64,000 bases of DNA from G020354785 sp964521285 (GCA_964521285.1 CAZFQS010000002.1:124001-188000); one strand, 5' to 3'. Shown: positions 25,624 through 35,844, numbered from the stretch's first letter. The notes: a model not told the origin generated them from the sequence alone. Program-made: numbers and translations.

Positions 25624-27252
25624 ATGAAACTCAACAGCACTTCTTTAATCATATCCTTACTGTGCATTATAACGATTATTTTATTTACAACACTTTTTAA
25701 TTCCTGCGAGAAAGAATCGGAAAAAGTAATGAAAGTAAAAATAGACAGTGTTTATGATATTTCAGAAACAAGTGCCAAAGTTACTAGTACTATTCTGGAT
25801 CTTGGTGCGGGAATTGAAGAACACGGACATTGCTGGTCTAAGAATCCGGTTCTCGAATACGGTGATGATGATGTAGAAATTAAAGAAGAAGGTAAGGTTA
25901 CCAGGGTAGGTGCATACAACAGCAATATTAGCGGTCTGGAACCAGAAACCAAATACTATATAAGGGCTTATATTAAGAATGGAAACGAAATTAAACATAG
26001 TGAGAGGGGACCCTCTTTTACTACCTCATCTACACCAATATCATTACCTGTTGTCACAACTGATCCCGCACAAAATATTTCCGTTAATGAAGCTACTGTG
26101 ACAGGTAATATTGAGGATCTTGGCACAGGAGCTACATCAGTCTCGGAACACGGACATTGCTGGTCCACCACTAATACTTTACCGACAGTTAATGATTACA
26201 AAACATTACTCGGAGCAAAAACCTCAACCGGAGTCTTTATGAGCACGCTTGAAAGTTTATCTTCTGGCACCACCTATTATGTAAGAGCTTATGCAACAAA
26301 TCCCGCTGGAACCGCATATAGTAATCATATTAGTTTCACAACCCCGGAGGATATTACTGTGCCAACAGTAACAACAGCTCCAGTAACTGAAATTACACAT
26401 AATTCTGCTGTAAGCGGAGGGAATGTAATTTCCGATGGCGGAGCTGCAGTAACAGCCAGGGGAGTATGCTGGAATACATCTCCTAATCCTACATTAATAA
26501 ATTCATCTACAACAGATGATACGGGCACAGGAGATTATACAAGTAATCTGACAAACCTTACAAGTAATACAACCTATTATGTCCGCGCTTATGCAACAAA
26601 CAGCGTAGGAACTGCTTATGGAGGACAAAAGAGTTTTACAACAGCAGGAGAATGGAATCCAGGTGATGACTGGGTAGACAAACGTGACGGACAGGTATAT
26701 TCAACTGTTCAAATAGGCAGCCAGGTCTGGATGGCAGAAAACTTAAATGTAGGGACTCAGATTACAGGTATTAACTACCCTGAAGCTAATACTATAATAG
26801 AAAAATACTGTTATAATGATAATAGTAGTAATTGTGATGTTTACGGGGGACTTTATACATGGGATGAAATGATGAACTACGAATATTTAGAATCAACCCA
26901 GGGCATATGCCCTGATGGATGGCATTTACCATCAGACCTGGAATGGAAAGAAATGGAAAGCTTCCTTGGTGTAGACGCTGCTGAATTGGATATTATTGGT
27001 TTAAGGGGTACAGATGAGGCATATTCATTATTGGTTGGCGGTAGTACAGGATTTGATGCGCTGATGGCCGGCTACCGTGAGTATTCTCTGGATGCATTCT
27101 ATTATGCGGATGTTTACGCCTACTTCTGGACAACAACTGAAATTGATTTGTACTCGCCTTACTACAGGCTGTTGCATTGGAATTCAGGGAAAATAGGACG
27201 TGGTTGGGATTATACTTATCAGGCTACTTCTGTCCGGTGTATCAAGAATTGA
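25624..27252 (+). CDS. Lipoprotein with three Ig/FN3-like modules and FISUMP domain
   Basis: 542 residues from the ATG at 25624; the upstream TTG at 25606 is less likely. Lipobox LFNSC. Three ~95-residue modules follow (about 39-135, 140-240, 246-340); each has a T-x-A-T/V opening, GHCWS or GVCWN in the middle, TYYVRAYATN and SFTT at the end. The C-terminal ~200 residues are a FISUMP domain: RDGQVYSTVQIGSQVWMAENL, then CYNDNSSNCDVYGGLYTWDEMM, then QGICPDGWHLPSDLEW, ending TSVRCIKN. FISUMP domains are surface modules of unknown activity, common in Fibrobacter and Bacteroidota. It is 70 bases after the caspase gene. Confidence 0.88.
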   Translation: MKLNSTSLIISLLCIITIILFTTLFNSCEKESEKVMKVKIDSVYDISETSAKVTSTILDLGAGIEEHGHCWSKNPVLEYGDDDVEIKEEGKVTRVGAYNSNISGLEPETKYYIRAYIKNGNEIKHSERGPSFTTSSTPISLPVVTTDPAQNISVNEATVTGNIEDLGTGATSVSEHGHCWSTTNTLPTVNDYKTLLGAKTSTGVFMSTLESLSSGTTYYVRAYATNPAGTAYSNHISFTTPEDITVPTVTTAPVTEITHNSAVSGGNVISDGGAAVTARGVCWNTSPNPTLINSSTTDDTGTGDYTSNLTNLTSNTTYYVRAYATNSVGTAYGGQKSFTTAGEWNPGDDWVDKRDGQVYSTVQIGSQVWMAENLNVGTQITGINYPEANTIIEKYCYNDNSSNCDVYGGLYTWDEMMNYEYLESTQGICPDGWHLPSDLEWKEMESFLGVDAAELDIIGLRGTDEAYSLLVGGSTGFDALMAGYREYSLDAFYYADVYAYFWTTTEIDLYSPYYRLLHWNSGKIGRGWDYTYQATSVRCIKN

Positions 27253-27340
27253 TTCTTTCATTTTGATTTTATAAAGAATATTGATTTAATTTAGACTATT
27301 AAGAATAATTATTCCTGTAAATCTAATTTTTATAAGAAAG

Positions 27341-28954
27341 ATGATTTCATTCAGACTATATAAAATCTCTATTTTCCCTGGTTTTTTGCTGACAATCCTG
27401 GTTATTGTTTCCTTTCAATCATGCGAAAAGCAGAACACTAAAATTATGGATGTCAGAAATGACAGCATTGCAGAAATTTCAAATACAACGGCAAAAGCAT
27501 TTGCAACTATTATAGATATAGGTTCAGGTATTGATCAGCATGGACATTGCTGGTCAACATTTCCCGGACCTGAATATGGTGATGATGACTTAAATTCCAC
27601 AAAACTAGGTAAAGTTACTAAGGTAGGCCCTTATACAAGCGAAATAACTGGTCTGGAACCGGGAACCAAATATTTTATAAGAGCTTATGTGAAAAATGGA
27701 GAAGAAACCAGGTATAGTAAGGATGAACTATCATTTACTACCTCTAAGATAATAATTTCATTACCTGTTGTTACAATTGGTTCTGTAGAGAATTTATCAA
27801 TTAATGAAGCTACTGTTTCAGGTACTATTGAAGAACTTGGAACAGGAGCTACTTCAGTTTCAGAACACGGGCATTGCTGGTCAGCCACAACAACCACTCC
27901 AACAATAAATGATTATAAAACATCACATGGTGAAAAGACCTCAACCGGAAGTTTTACAAGCACGCTTGTTGGTTTATCTCCCGGCACTACATATTACGTA
28001 AGGGCTTATGCAACAAATCCTGCAGGAACTGCATACAGTAATAATAATATTAGTTTTACTACACCCGAGGACATAACTATACCTTCAGTCACTACCACTG
28101 AGATGACTGAAATCTCTTATACAACTGCTGTAAGTGGGGGGTTTGTAATTTCTAACGGAGGTGCTGCGGTAACTGCTAAGGGAGTATGCTGGAATACGTC
28201 TCCCAATCCAACATTAATAAATTCACGCACAACTGATGGCGAAGGTACGGGAGCTTATATAAGTGATATAACCGGACTTGCACCCGGTACTACATATTAT
28301 GTGAGAGCCTATGCAACAAATAGTATCGGGACAGCCTACGGAGAAGAAAAATCTTTCACCACATTTGAGGAATCTTTAATAGCTTATTATACATTAAATA
28401 ATAGTCCGGAAGATATCACGGGAAATAACCCTGATATGATTTTAGAGAATACTCCTTATACTGATAATTCAATATACTGTAATGGAATTTATAAGCTTTT
28501 TGGTGACCCCAACTATTGCGATGCTTATACACCTGAAATATCAACCATCTCCTATGATGAATTAACTTTCTGCGTTGAATTTAAAATTACTGATACTACT
28601 GATTATTACAACCCGGTTTTAGTTGCAGGAGCTGGTGTCGGACATGACAGATGGATTGGTTTTGCTGTTCATTCTGATTTTAAGTTTGCCCTTCACGGTT
28701 CAAATTTTTCCTTGGAAGATACAAGTGATGTGGAATGTCAAATTGATACCTGGTATGAGGCAAGAATAACTTATAACAGTAGTACAAGTCGCGGAGATTT
28801 ATATATAAACGAAAATCTGGTGTGTAGTGCAAATTTCACATTAAATTTGAATTATGCCCATAAATCAGTGGGAATTACAAATTATGCAAACGGAACTGTT
28901 TTCAAGGGCTATTTAAGAAACCTGAAAATATATAATAAAGTAGTAGAACCATAA
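27341..28954 (+). CDS. Lipoprotein with three Ig/FN3-like modules and a LamG-like C-terminal domain
   Basis: 537 residues. Signal peptide with FQSC lipobox. Three modules like those of the upstream protein, with long identical stretches (for example GATSVSEHGHCWS and AAVTAKGVCWNTSPNPTLINS). The C-terminal domain is different: from about 344, LIAYYTLNNSPEDITGNN, then ELTFCVEFKITDT, WIGFAVHSDFKF, TWYEARITYNSSTSRGDLYIN and GYLRNLKIYNK, the pattern of a LamG/concanavalin A-like jelly roll that often binds sugars. So the same stalk carries a different tip. No catalytic residues. Confidence 0.85.
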   Translation: MISFRLYKISIFPGFLLTILVIVSFQSCEKQNTKIMDVRNDSIAEISNTTAKAFATIIDIGSGIDQHGHCWSTFPGPEYGDDDLNSTKLGKVTKVGPYTSEITGLEPGTKYFIRAYVKNGEETRYSKDELSFTTSKIIISLPVVTIGSVENLSINEATVSGTIEELGTGATSVSEHGHCWSATTTTPTINDYKTSHGEKTSTGSFTSTLVGLSPGTTYYVRAYATNPAGTAYSNNNISFTTPEDITIPSVTTTEMTEISYTTAVSGGFVISNGGAAVTAKGVCWNTSPNPTLINSRTTDGEGTGAYISDITGLAPGTTYYVRAYATNSIGTAYGEEKSFTTFEESLIAYYTLNNSPEDITGNNPDMILENTPYTDNSIYCNGIYKLFGDPNYCDAYTPEISTISYDELTFCVEFKITDTTDYYNPVLVAGAGVGHDRWIGFAVHSDFKFALHGSNFSLEDTSDVECQIDTWYEARITYNSSTSRGDLYINENLVCSANFTLNLNYAHKSVGITNYANGTVFKGYLRNLKIYNKVVEP

Positions 28955-28979
28955 ATTATGGATTAAATTCCTTTTAAAA

Positions 28980-30947
28980 ATGATATCATATAGAATTCAG
29001 TCAGTATTAAATTTCCTGGTTTTCACTTTGGTATTCATAATTATATTACCCCTTTCTTCATGTATAAAGGAAGAAGAAAAAGTTATGAAGGTGAGAAATG
29101 ACAGCATTACAGAAATTTCAAATACATCCGCAAAAGCATTTGCTACTGTTATAGATTTAGGTTCAGGTATTGATCAGCACGGTCATTGCTGGTCAACCAG
29201 TACTGAGCTGAATATAGATATTAATGACGGTAAATCTGAACTAGGGCCTGCAAATAAGACCGGCTCCTTTACGAGTATAATGACAGCCCTTTCACCAAAT
29301 ACCAGGTATTACGTGAGAGCCTATGTTAAGAAATCATCAACTGTTGTTTACGGGGACAATATTCTGCCCTTCTATACTTTATCAATAGGTTTACCTGTTG
29401 TTACTACAGGTACAATTAATGATATTTCTAAAACAACAGCAACAGCAACCGGAAATTTGACAAGTACCGGGGCTGGTGTGGCATCAGTTACACAACATGG
29501 ACACTGCTGGGCAAGTGAAACAACAACACCAACGATTGATAATAGCAAAACTTCCCTTGGTACCAGAAGCACAACAGGCTCTTTTGAAAGTGGACTTGTA
29601 GGTCTTTCCCCGGGTGTGCTTTATTATGTCAGAGCCTATGCTACAAACGATGCTGGAACAGCTTACGGCGATGCTACAAGCTTTAAAACATTAACAGGAG
29701 AAACAGGACCGGAAGTAACAACAGGAATAATTTCAGATATTACAGAAACCAGTGCCAATATAACAGGTACTATTGATGATATAGGTTCCGGCTTCTCGTC
29801 GGTATCGCAGCATGGGCATTGCTGGTCCAGTGAAACAAGCACTCCAACAATTAACGATTATAAGACTTCACTTGGCACCAAAAGCACAACAGGTAGTTTT
29901 GTAAGTACTCTGACCGGATTAACGCCTGACGTACTTTATTATGTAAGGGCTTATGCAACAAATGGTGCAGGGATAGGTTACGGGAATCCTGTAAGTTTTA
30001 ATACTAAACCTCCGGCAGGTGTACCTGAGTTAACAACTACTCCTGTAAGTTCAATCACCGGAACAACTGCAACCAGTGGTGGCAGTATAACTTCTGAGGG
30101 AGGTTCATCAATAACAGCCAAAGGTGTTTGCTGGAGTACAAATAATGATCCTACTACTGGTGATGAATGTACTAATGAGGGAGGTGGTACGGGTACATTT
30201 GTAAGTGTTATGACCGGACTAAACCAAATGACATTATATCATGTAAGAGCATACGCCACAAATGCAAGTGGTACGGGATACGGGGATGAAATAGCATTTA
30301 CAACTGACTTTGACTGTGGAACACGGTTAACAGATCCCCGTGATGGGAAGACTTATCTTACTGTGCAAATTGGTGGTCAATGCTGGATGGCTGAAAACCT
30401 GAATGTTGGAGAAAGACTCGACGGAATAAAAACTCCGGGTAATAACGATCTTATTGAAAAACATTGTTACAACGATGATGAGGCCAATTGTGATCTGTAT
30501 GGGGGAATTTATACCTGGGACGAGATGATGGACCATACCACAATTGAAATGACCCAGGGTATTTGCCCCAAAGGATGGCACATACCATCAGATTATGAAT
30601 GGAAAATTCTGGAAAAGGAACTGGGTATGAGCCAGTCAGAGGCTGACGGCAGCGGATGGAGAGGTACGGATGAAGGAGGAAAACTAAAGGCATCAGGTAC
30701 ATATTACTGGGATGCACCTAACACAGGAGCTACCAACTCATCATTCTTCACTGCATTACCTGCAGGATACAAGGATAATATAGGAAATTTTAGCAGTTTA
30801 GGTTATATTACTGATTACTGGACATCTACCCTGATAATTGATACCCAGAGCTGGTACCGCGGTCTAAGTGCAGATGAAAGCCGTATATATAGGATCGACG
30901 GAAACAGGGCATATGGTACATCAGTAAGGTGTGTTGAAGATCAGTAG
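28980..30947 (+). CDS. Lipoprotein with four Ig/FN3-like modules and FISUMP domain
   Basis: 655 residues. Signal peptide ending LPLSSC. Four modules (about 34-132, 136-238, 242-342, 347-440), the first three with GHCWS/GHCWA and the fourth with GVCWS. FISUMP domain from about 448: RDGKTYLTVQIGGQCWMAENL, then CYNDDEANCDLYGGIYTWDEMM, then QGICPKGWHIPSDYEW, and the complete GTDEGGKLKASGTYYWDAPNTG segment missing from the first paralog. Ends TSVRCVEDQ. It lies 25 bases after the LamG-type paralog, so they are co-transcribed. It is convergent with mutS2, 20 bases away, with no hairpin between. Confidence 0.88.
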   Translation: MISYRIQSVLNFLVFTLVFIIILPLSSCIKEEEKVMKVRNDSITEISNTSAKAFATVIDLGSGIDQHGHCWSTSTELNIDINDGKSELGPANKTGSFTSIMTALSPNTRYYVRAYVKKSSTVVYGDNILPFYTLSIGLPVVTTGTINDISKTTATATGNLTSTGAGVASVTQHGHCWASETTTPTIDNSKTSLGTRSTTGSFESGLVGLSPGVLYYVRAYATNDAGTAYGDATSFKTLTGETGPEVTTGIISDITETSANITGTIDDIGSGFSSVSQHGHCWSSETSTPTINDYKTSLGTKSTTGSFVSTLTGLTPDVLYYVRAYATNGAGIGYGNPVSFNTKPPAGVPELTTTPVSSITGTTATSGGSITSEGGSSITAKGVCWSTNNDPTTGDECTNEGGGTGTFVSVMTGLNQMTLYHVRAYATNASGTGYGDEIAFTTDFDCGTRLTDPRDGKTYLTVQIGGQCWMAENLNVGERLDGIKTPGNNDLIEKHCYNDDEANCDLYGGIYTWDEMMDHTTIEMTQGICPKGWHIPSDYEWKILEKELGMSQSEADGSGWRGTDEGGKLKASGTYYWDAPNTGATNSSFFTALPAGYKDNIGNFSSLGYITDYWTSTLIIDTQSWYRGLSADESRIYRIDGNRAYGTSVRCVEDQ

Positions 30948-30967
30948 CAGAAGATTTAATCAAGTAT

Positions 30968-33457
30968 CTACAAATCCAGTTCCACAACGGTAATTCCTGC
31001 CCCTCCCCTCTCAACCTGCTCATCTTTGCAGGATTTTACTATATCTAAAGAATTTAAGTAATCCCTGATAACGTTTTTTAATATACCGTCGCCCTTACCA
31101 TGAAGTATACGAAGTAACCTGACTGAAACCATAACTGCATCATCAATAAATCTTCTGACAATATCCAGTGCTTCATCAGCTCTCTTACCGCGCACATCAA
31201 TATCAGGCTTAAAATGTAATTTGCGTTCACCTATATTAAAAGAAGAAAAATCAGATACTTTGCCTGATTTGTGTGCTTTTTTATATTCATCTTTACTTAC
31301 CTTTTTTAATTTTATTGCCTTTACTGTAATGATCATATTACCGAATGCAACCATTACATTATCTTTATTTATATCAATTACCTCACCAATAGTATCCTGT
31401 TCATAGAACCTTACCACGTCACCGGTCCTTATTTCCGTATCTGAAATCTCAGTCCGTTCAGCTTCTTTTTTATCACTTTCCTTGCCGGAGACTGCTGTCC
31501 GTAATTTCTGTTCCTGCTGTCTCAATTTCGCTAATTTGCTTTCAACTTTAAGATCATCCATGCCTGTCTTATTATTAAGCATCGTTTTATAATCTTCCAA
31601 CTCTTTTCTGGCTTTCCTGGTCTTCTCTTTCTCAGCCTGACTTTCTTTAATAATTCTTATTGTTTTTTCAACTTCCCTGTTCGCTTCTGCTAATATTTCT
31701 TCTGCATCTTTCTTTGCCTTATCAATAATCTCTTTTCTATACTTTTTAGCCTCATTTAACTCTCCGGTATATTGCTCAATTATTGCTTCAAGCTTCTTTT
31801 CTGCAGCTTTAATTCTGCCTCTTTTTTCCTCCCAGTACTTTTTATCGCGCAAAATCTCTCTTAAGTGTTTATCAAACCTGATATGATCCTGCCCTATTCT
31901 TTCAGAGGCATTTTCTAGTATTTTTTCTGATAAACCTATTTGTCTGGCTATATCTATTGCAAAGGAACTCCCTGGCTTTCCTATCTGGAGCTTAAATAAG
32001 GGCTGCATTTTATTTGTGTCAAAAAGCATAGCCCCGTTTATAATCCCTTTTGCTGATGAGGCAAAATGCTTAAGGTTGGTATAATGGGTAGTAAGTACTC
32101 CGTATGATTTAATCCGGTTAAGCGTATCCAGGATGGCCTCAGCAATTGCTCCTCCAAGCATAGGCTCAGTGCCACTGCCAAATTCATCTATTAACACAAG
32201 TGAGCGCGGACTGGCATTTTTTGTGAAGTATTTCATGTTAAGCAGATGACTGCTGTAAGTACTTAAATCATGTTCCAATGATTGTTCATCGCCAATATCT
32301 ATGAAAATATCTTTAAATATGCCGGCTTCTGAATTTTCACTCATAGGGACCAGTAATCCGCACTGAAGCATATATTGAATTAATCCGACAGTTTTCAGAC
32401 ATACTGATTTACCTCCTGCATTCGGACCGGAAATCAATAATATTCTGTTCTCATCATTCAGATTAATATCAAGAGGCACAACTTCTTTACCTTCCTTTTT
32501 ATGAGCAATAAACAATAAGGGATGTATGGCCTTTATCCATCTGAATGATTCCGACTCAAAAACTGATGGTCTTACTGCATCGACTTTAACTGCAAATAAA
32601 GCTTTTGCCCTTGTAAAATCAATTATCCCCAGAAAATCATATAATAATAATAAATCATCCAGGTAAGCTCTGATTGAATCTGTAAACTTTGTAAGTATTC
32701 TGATTATTTCCCTTCTTTCCTCATATTCAAGTTCTTTAATCTCATTGTTCAGTTCAACTATTTCTGAAGGTTCTATAAAAGATGTTTTCCCTGTTGCCGA
32801 TTCGTCATGAATAAATCCCCTAATCATCCTTTTGTAGGTTGCAGGTACAGGAATAACATGCCTTCCGTTACGTATGGACAAGCTAGTATCTGAGTCCACA
32901 AATCCCTGGTCGATAGCTGACTTTAGTACATGTTGTAACTTCTTACTCACAGCTGTTTGCTTTTGTTTGATTTCCTTTCTGATATTTGATAGTCCGGGTG
33001 ACGCGTTATCCCTTATCTTTCCGTCTTTTGTAAGAATGGTGTCTATTTCTACGGTTATATGCGGAGGCAGATTTATTTCTTTCATCAAATTCCTTAAAGC
33101 AGGATATTTGTTTTTATCCTTGATATCTCTGAAGAACAGGATAATTGATTTTATAGTCTCCAAAGAACGTTTTAACTCAAATAATTCATCCGGTTCAAGA
33201 AATGTTCCTTTAATCCGTACCCTTTTCAGGTATGGAGTAACATCATAATAATAATCGACAGGAAATTTTTCTTCATTTACACAAATTTCTTTTAACTCTG
33301 CTGTTTCATTAGTCTTTTGTTTTATTATTTCAACCGATGACAAAAATTCTATTTCGTCAACTTTTTGTCTGCCCAGAGTACTTAAGCAAAAATCCTTTAT
33401 TATATCCCTGATCTTGTCAAATCCTATTTTATTTTCGAAATCATCAGGATAAACCAT
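30968..33457 (-). CDS. mutS2: MutS2 ATPase/nuclease
   Basis: 829 residues from the ATG at 33457; a TTG two codons earlier is less likely. The MutS core ATPase has Walker A GPNAGGKSVCLKT (about 344) and the region VLIDEFGSGTEPMLGGAIAEAI, then LTTHYTNLKHFA. A long charged coiled coil (about 520-640) and a C-terminal Smr domain (about 755-829, DIDVRGKRADEAL and LRILHGKGDGIL, with the catalytic HGKG motif) follow. MutS2 suppresses recombination and rescues collided ribosomes in some bacteria; it lacks the mismatch-binding domain of MutS1. It lies 81 bases downstream of glyA on the same strand. Confidence 0.93.
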   Translation of the reverse strand: MVYPDDFENKIGFDKIRDIIKDFCLSTLGRQKVDEIEFLSSVEIIKQKTNETAELKEICVNEEKFPVDYYYDVTPYLKRVRIKGTFLEPDELFELKRSLETIKSIILFFRDIKDKNKYPALRNLMKEINLPPHITVEIDTILTKDGKIRDNASPGLSNIRKEIKQKQTAVSKKLQHVLKSAIDQGFVDSDTSLSIRNGRHVIPVPATYKRMIRGFIHDESATGKTSFIEPSEIVELNNEIKELEYEERREIIRILTKFTDSIRAYLDDLLLLYDFLGIIDFTRAKALFAVKVDAVRPSVFESESFRWIKAIHPLLFIAHKKEGKEVVPLDINLNDENRILLISGPNAGGKSVCLKTVGLIQYMLQCGLLVPMSENSEAGIFKDIFIDIGDEQSLEHDLSTYSSHLLNMKYFTKNASPRSLVLIDEFGSGTEPMLGGAIAEAILDTLNRIKSYGVLTTHYTNLKHFASSAKGIINGAMLFDTNKMQPLFKLQIGKPGSSFAIDIARQIGLSEKILENASERIGQDHIRFDKHLREILRDKKYWEEKRGRIKAAEKKLEAIIEQYTGELNEAKKYRKEIIDKAKKDAEEILAEANREVEKTIRIIKESQAEKEKTRKARKELEDYKTMLNNKTGMDDLKVESKLAKLRQQEQKLRTAVSGKESDKKEAERTEISDTEIRTGDVVRFYEQDTIGEVIDINKDNVMVAFGNMIITVKAIKLKKVSKDEYKKAHKSGKVSDFSSFNIGERKLHFKPDIDVRGKRADEALDIVRRFIDDAVMVSVRLLRILHGKGDGILKNVIRDYLNSLDIVKSCKDEQVERGGAGITVVELDL

Positions 33458-33538
33458 ATTCAAGTATATATCATGTTTCGGGTAAATGCAAAAAACAGTC
33501 TCAGATATTATTTTTATCTAATAGTGATAATTTCTGAC

Positions 33539-34819
33539 TTACTGCTTAAACAGGGGATAATCTTTCATCATATCATTAACTTTCTGCTTAACGTTAAGGA
33601 TTACTTTTTCATTTTCAATATCCATAATTACTTCATCAATCAGTTCAACAATTGCTTCAATACCATCTTCCTTAACTCCTCTTGTTGTAATAGCCGGAGT
33701 CCCCAATCTGATACCTGAAGCCTGGAAAGGTGATCTTGTATCAAAGGGAACCATATTCTTATTAATGGTAATATCGGCTTTTTCCAGGGTGTTTTCAGCT
33801 AATTTCCCTGAGATCTCGGGAACCTTGGACCTGAGGTCGATTAGTATCAGGTGATTGTCAGTACCATTTGATATTACCTTATAACCTTTTTCAATAAATC
33901 TTCTGGCCATCACATCGGCATTCTTCATAACCTGTTTTATATATTCTTTGTAGCTATCTGTCAGTGCTTCTCCGAATGCAACTGCTTTTGAAGCAATAAT
34001 ATGTTCCAGAGGGCCCCCCTGTGTGCCCGGGAAAACTGCCGAATCTAATAGCTGAGACATTGTTTTTACTTTCCCTTTAGGCGTTGTTATCCCCCAGGTA
34101 TTTTCAAAATCTTCTCCCATAAGTATTAATCCTCCTCTGGGACCGCGTAATGTTTTATGAGTTGTTGTAGTTACCACATGACAGTATGGGAAGGGCTGAT
34201 TAAGAAAGCCCCTGGCAATTAATCCCGCAGGGTGGGCAATGTCAGCCATTAATATTGCTCCAATCCGGTCAGCAATTTCACGCATTCTTTTATAATCCCA
34301 GTCTCTTGAATAAGCTGAAGCACCTGCTACAATTAAACCGGGCTTTTCTTTTAATGCTATTTCTTCCATCACATCGTAATCGATTATTCCCGTTTCTTCT
34401 TTAACTGTATATGCAAAAGCTCTGTATAAAATACCTGAATAATTAACAGGCGAACCATGTGTTAAATGACCGCCATGAGAAAGATCCAATCCCAGCAGAG
34501 CGTCTCCGGGTTTCATTACTGCCATCATAACAGCCGCATTTGCCTGTGCCCCTGAATGAGGTTGCACATTTGCCCATGTGGCATTAAATAACTTCTTAGC
34601 ACGATCTATTGCCAGCTGTTCAACTTCATCTATAAATTGGCAACCTCCGTAATATCTCTTACCGGGTAAGCCCTCGGCATACTTATTGGTAAGACAGGAG
34701 CCCATGGCTTCCATTACCTGATCACTTACAAAATTTTCTGAAGCTATCAATTCAACCCCATGTAATTGTCTTTGACCCTCTTTTCCTATTAAATTAAAAA
34801 TCTGAGTATCTCTGTTCAT
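33539..34819 (-). CDS. glyA: Serine hydroxymethyltransferase
   Basis: 426 residues, normal length. It converts serine and tetrahydrofolate into glycine and 5,10-methylene-THF. Seen: ELIASENFVSD (about 23-33), GLPGKRYYGGCQFID (about 50-64), LDLSHGGHLTHG (about 111), the PLP lysine in TTTTHKTLRGPRGG (Lys222), and the C-terminal SGIRLGTPAITTRG. The GlyA-made methylene-THF feeds the metF and metH products encoded further along. It starts from an ATG with a candidate -7 box 30 bases upstream. All key residues are present. Confidence 0.96.
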   Translation of the reverse strand: MNRDTQIFNLIGKEGQRQLHGVELIASENFVSDQVMEAMGSCLTNKYAEGLPGKRYYGGCQFIDEVEQLAIDRAKKLFNATWANVQPHSGAQANAAVMMAVMKPGDALLGLDLSHGGHLTHGSPVNYSGILYRAFAYTVKEETGIIDYDVMEEIALKEKPGLIVAGASAYSRDWDYKRMREIADRIGAILMADIAHPAGLIARGFLNQPFPYCHVVTTTTHKTLRGPRGGLILMGEDFENTWGITTPKGKVKTMSQLLDSAVFPGTQGGPLEHIIASKAVAFGEALTDSYKEYIKQVMKNADVMARRFIEKGYKVISNGTDNHLILIDLRSKVPEISGKLAENTLEKADITINKNMVPFDTRSPFQASGIRLGTPAITTRGVKEDGIEAIVELIDEVIMDIENEKVILNVKQKVNDMMKDYPLFKQ

Positions 34820-34848
34820 TTGACTAATTTTTTATATTTAATTCCCGG

Positions 34849-34856
34849 CAAAGTTA
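34849..34856 (-). promoter_or_regulatory. Candidate -7 box for glyA
   Basis: TAACTTTG on the minus strand matches TAnnTTTG, 30 bases before the glyA start. No clear -33 box. Confidence 0.45.
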
Positions 34857-34948
34857 ATTTATTATGATATTTAAAAAATTAATGGGATAAAGAAATAAAA
34901 ACAAATTTTTAACACAAAATTTTTATTCCGCTAAAAAGTTTTTATTTT

Positions 34949-34956
34949 TATGTTTG
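34949..34956 (+). promoter_or_regulatory. Candidate -7 box for the small membrane protein operon
   Basis: TATGTTTG matches TAnnTTTG, 23 bases before the start at 34979. No clear -33 box. Confidence 0.45.
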
Positions 34957-34978
34957 ATACATACTTAAATATAAAATT

Positions 34979-35470
34979 ATGGAAACAAATAACTCTTCTA
35001 AAAAGCGACCTACATTCCTGACCGTGGTTTGTATTATAAGCTATGTGCTTCTGGGATGGAGTATTTTAAACGGATTGATGGGTGCAATATTTGGCAGGTT
35101 AACTTCAACTTTTGAACCCATTTTAAAAAAAATAATAGAAAGAGATGTACACCTGGATGATGTGCCTATGGGTATAAGAAACCTGGTTGAAGATTCCTTT
35201 GATGTGGCTTACAGAGCTATGGAACATGCAACCACAATATCGTTATTGAATCTTCTTTTATCAGCAATTGCTTTGTTTGGTGTCATAATGATGTGGCAAT
35301 TAAAAAAGACAGGTTTTTATTTGTACACCGGATCAAAGATTTTCATTTTATTAATCCCTCTTATATTCCTGGGTTTTAATTTTATCACCTTCATTGCAAT
35401 AACTTCCAGCGGATTATTTGCTCTTGTATTTATTATTCTGTTTGCAGTGAACTTGAAACACATGAATTAA
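34979..35470 (+). CDS. Small integral membrane protein of unknown function
   Basis: 163 residues with four likely membrane segments (about 13-38, 83-104, 114-133, 137-158). The N-terminal KKRPTFLTVVCIISYVLLGW pattern is common among small Bacteroidota membrane proteins with no known function. The loop between TM1 and TM2 (about 40-80) is amphipathic and rich in charged residues. First of three small same-strand membrane protein genes with gaps of about 47 and 33 bases, so probably one transcript. Confidence 0.65.
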   Translation: METNNSSKKRPTFLTVVCIISYVLLGWSILNGLMGAIFGRLTSTFEPILKKIIERDVHLDDVPMGIRNLVEDSFDVAYRAMEHATTISLLNLLLSAIALFGVIMMWQLKKTGFYLYTGSKIFILLIPLIFLGFNFITFIAITSSGLFALVFIILFAVNLKHMN

Positions 35471-35517
35471 ATTAGCAGGATATTTACGTGTAATAATATC
35501 TAAAAAATAATTAAATA

Positions 35518-35844
35518 ATGACGGAACAAAAAACATTACAAACCAAGCAGCAGCTGCCCAATGCATCAGCTACACTGGTATTGGGAATATTATCTATTGT
35601 AACGGGATGCTTCATCCTGGGATTAATTCTTGGTATTATTGGATTGGCAATATCATCCAAAGACAAAAAAATGTATGAAGAAAATCCGACAGCATATACC
35701 GGCTACGGAAGTCTGAATGCAGGAAGGATTTTATCTATTATAGGAATCGTATTAGGAGGTTTAATAATATTATACTGGATTATCTGGGTATTGATTATAG
35801 GCGGTGCAGCTCTTACATTTCTCAGAGATATGAATTGGAGTTAA
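35518..35844 (+). CDS. DUF4190-like small membrane protein
   Basis: 108 residues, two hydrophobic hairpins (about 18-45 and 70-102). The opening NASATLVLGILSIVTGCFILGLILGIIGLAISSKDKK and the later NAGRILSIIGIVLGG match the small DUF4190/CCC-motif membrane family of this phylum. These commonly sit beside TM2 and DUF2752 genes, as here. Function unknown. Confidence 0.7.
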   Translation: MTEQKTLQTKQQLPNASATLVLGILSIVTGCFILGLILGIIGLAISSKDKKMYEENPTAYTGYGSLNAGRILSIIGIVLGGLIILYWIIWVLIIGGAALTFLRDMNWS

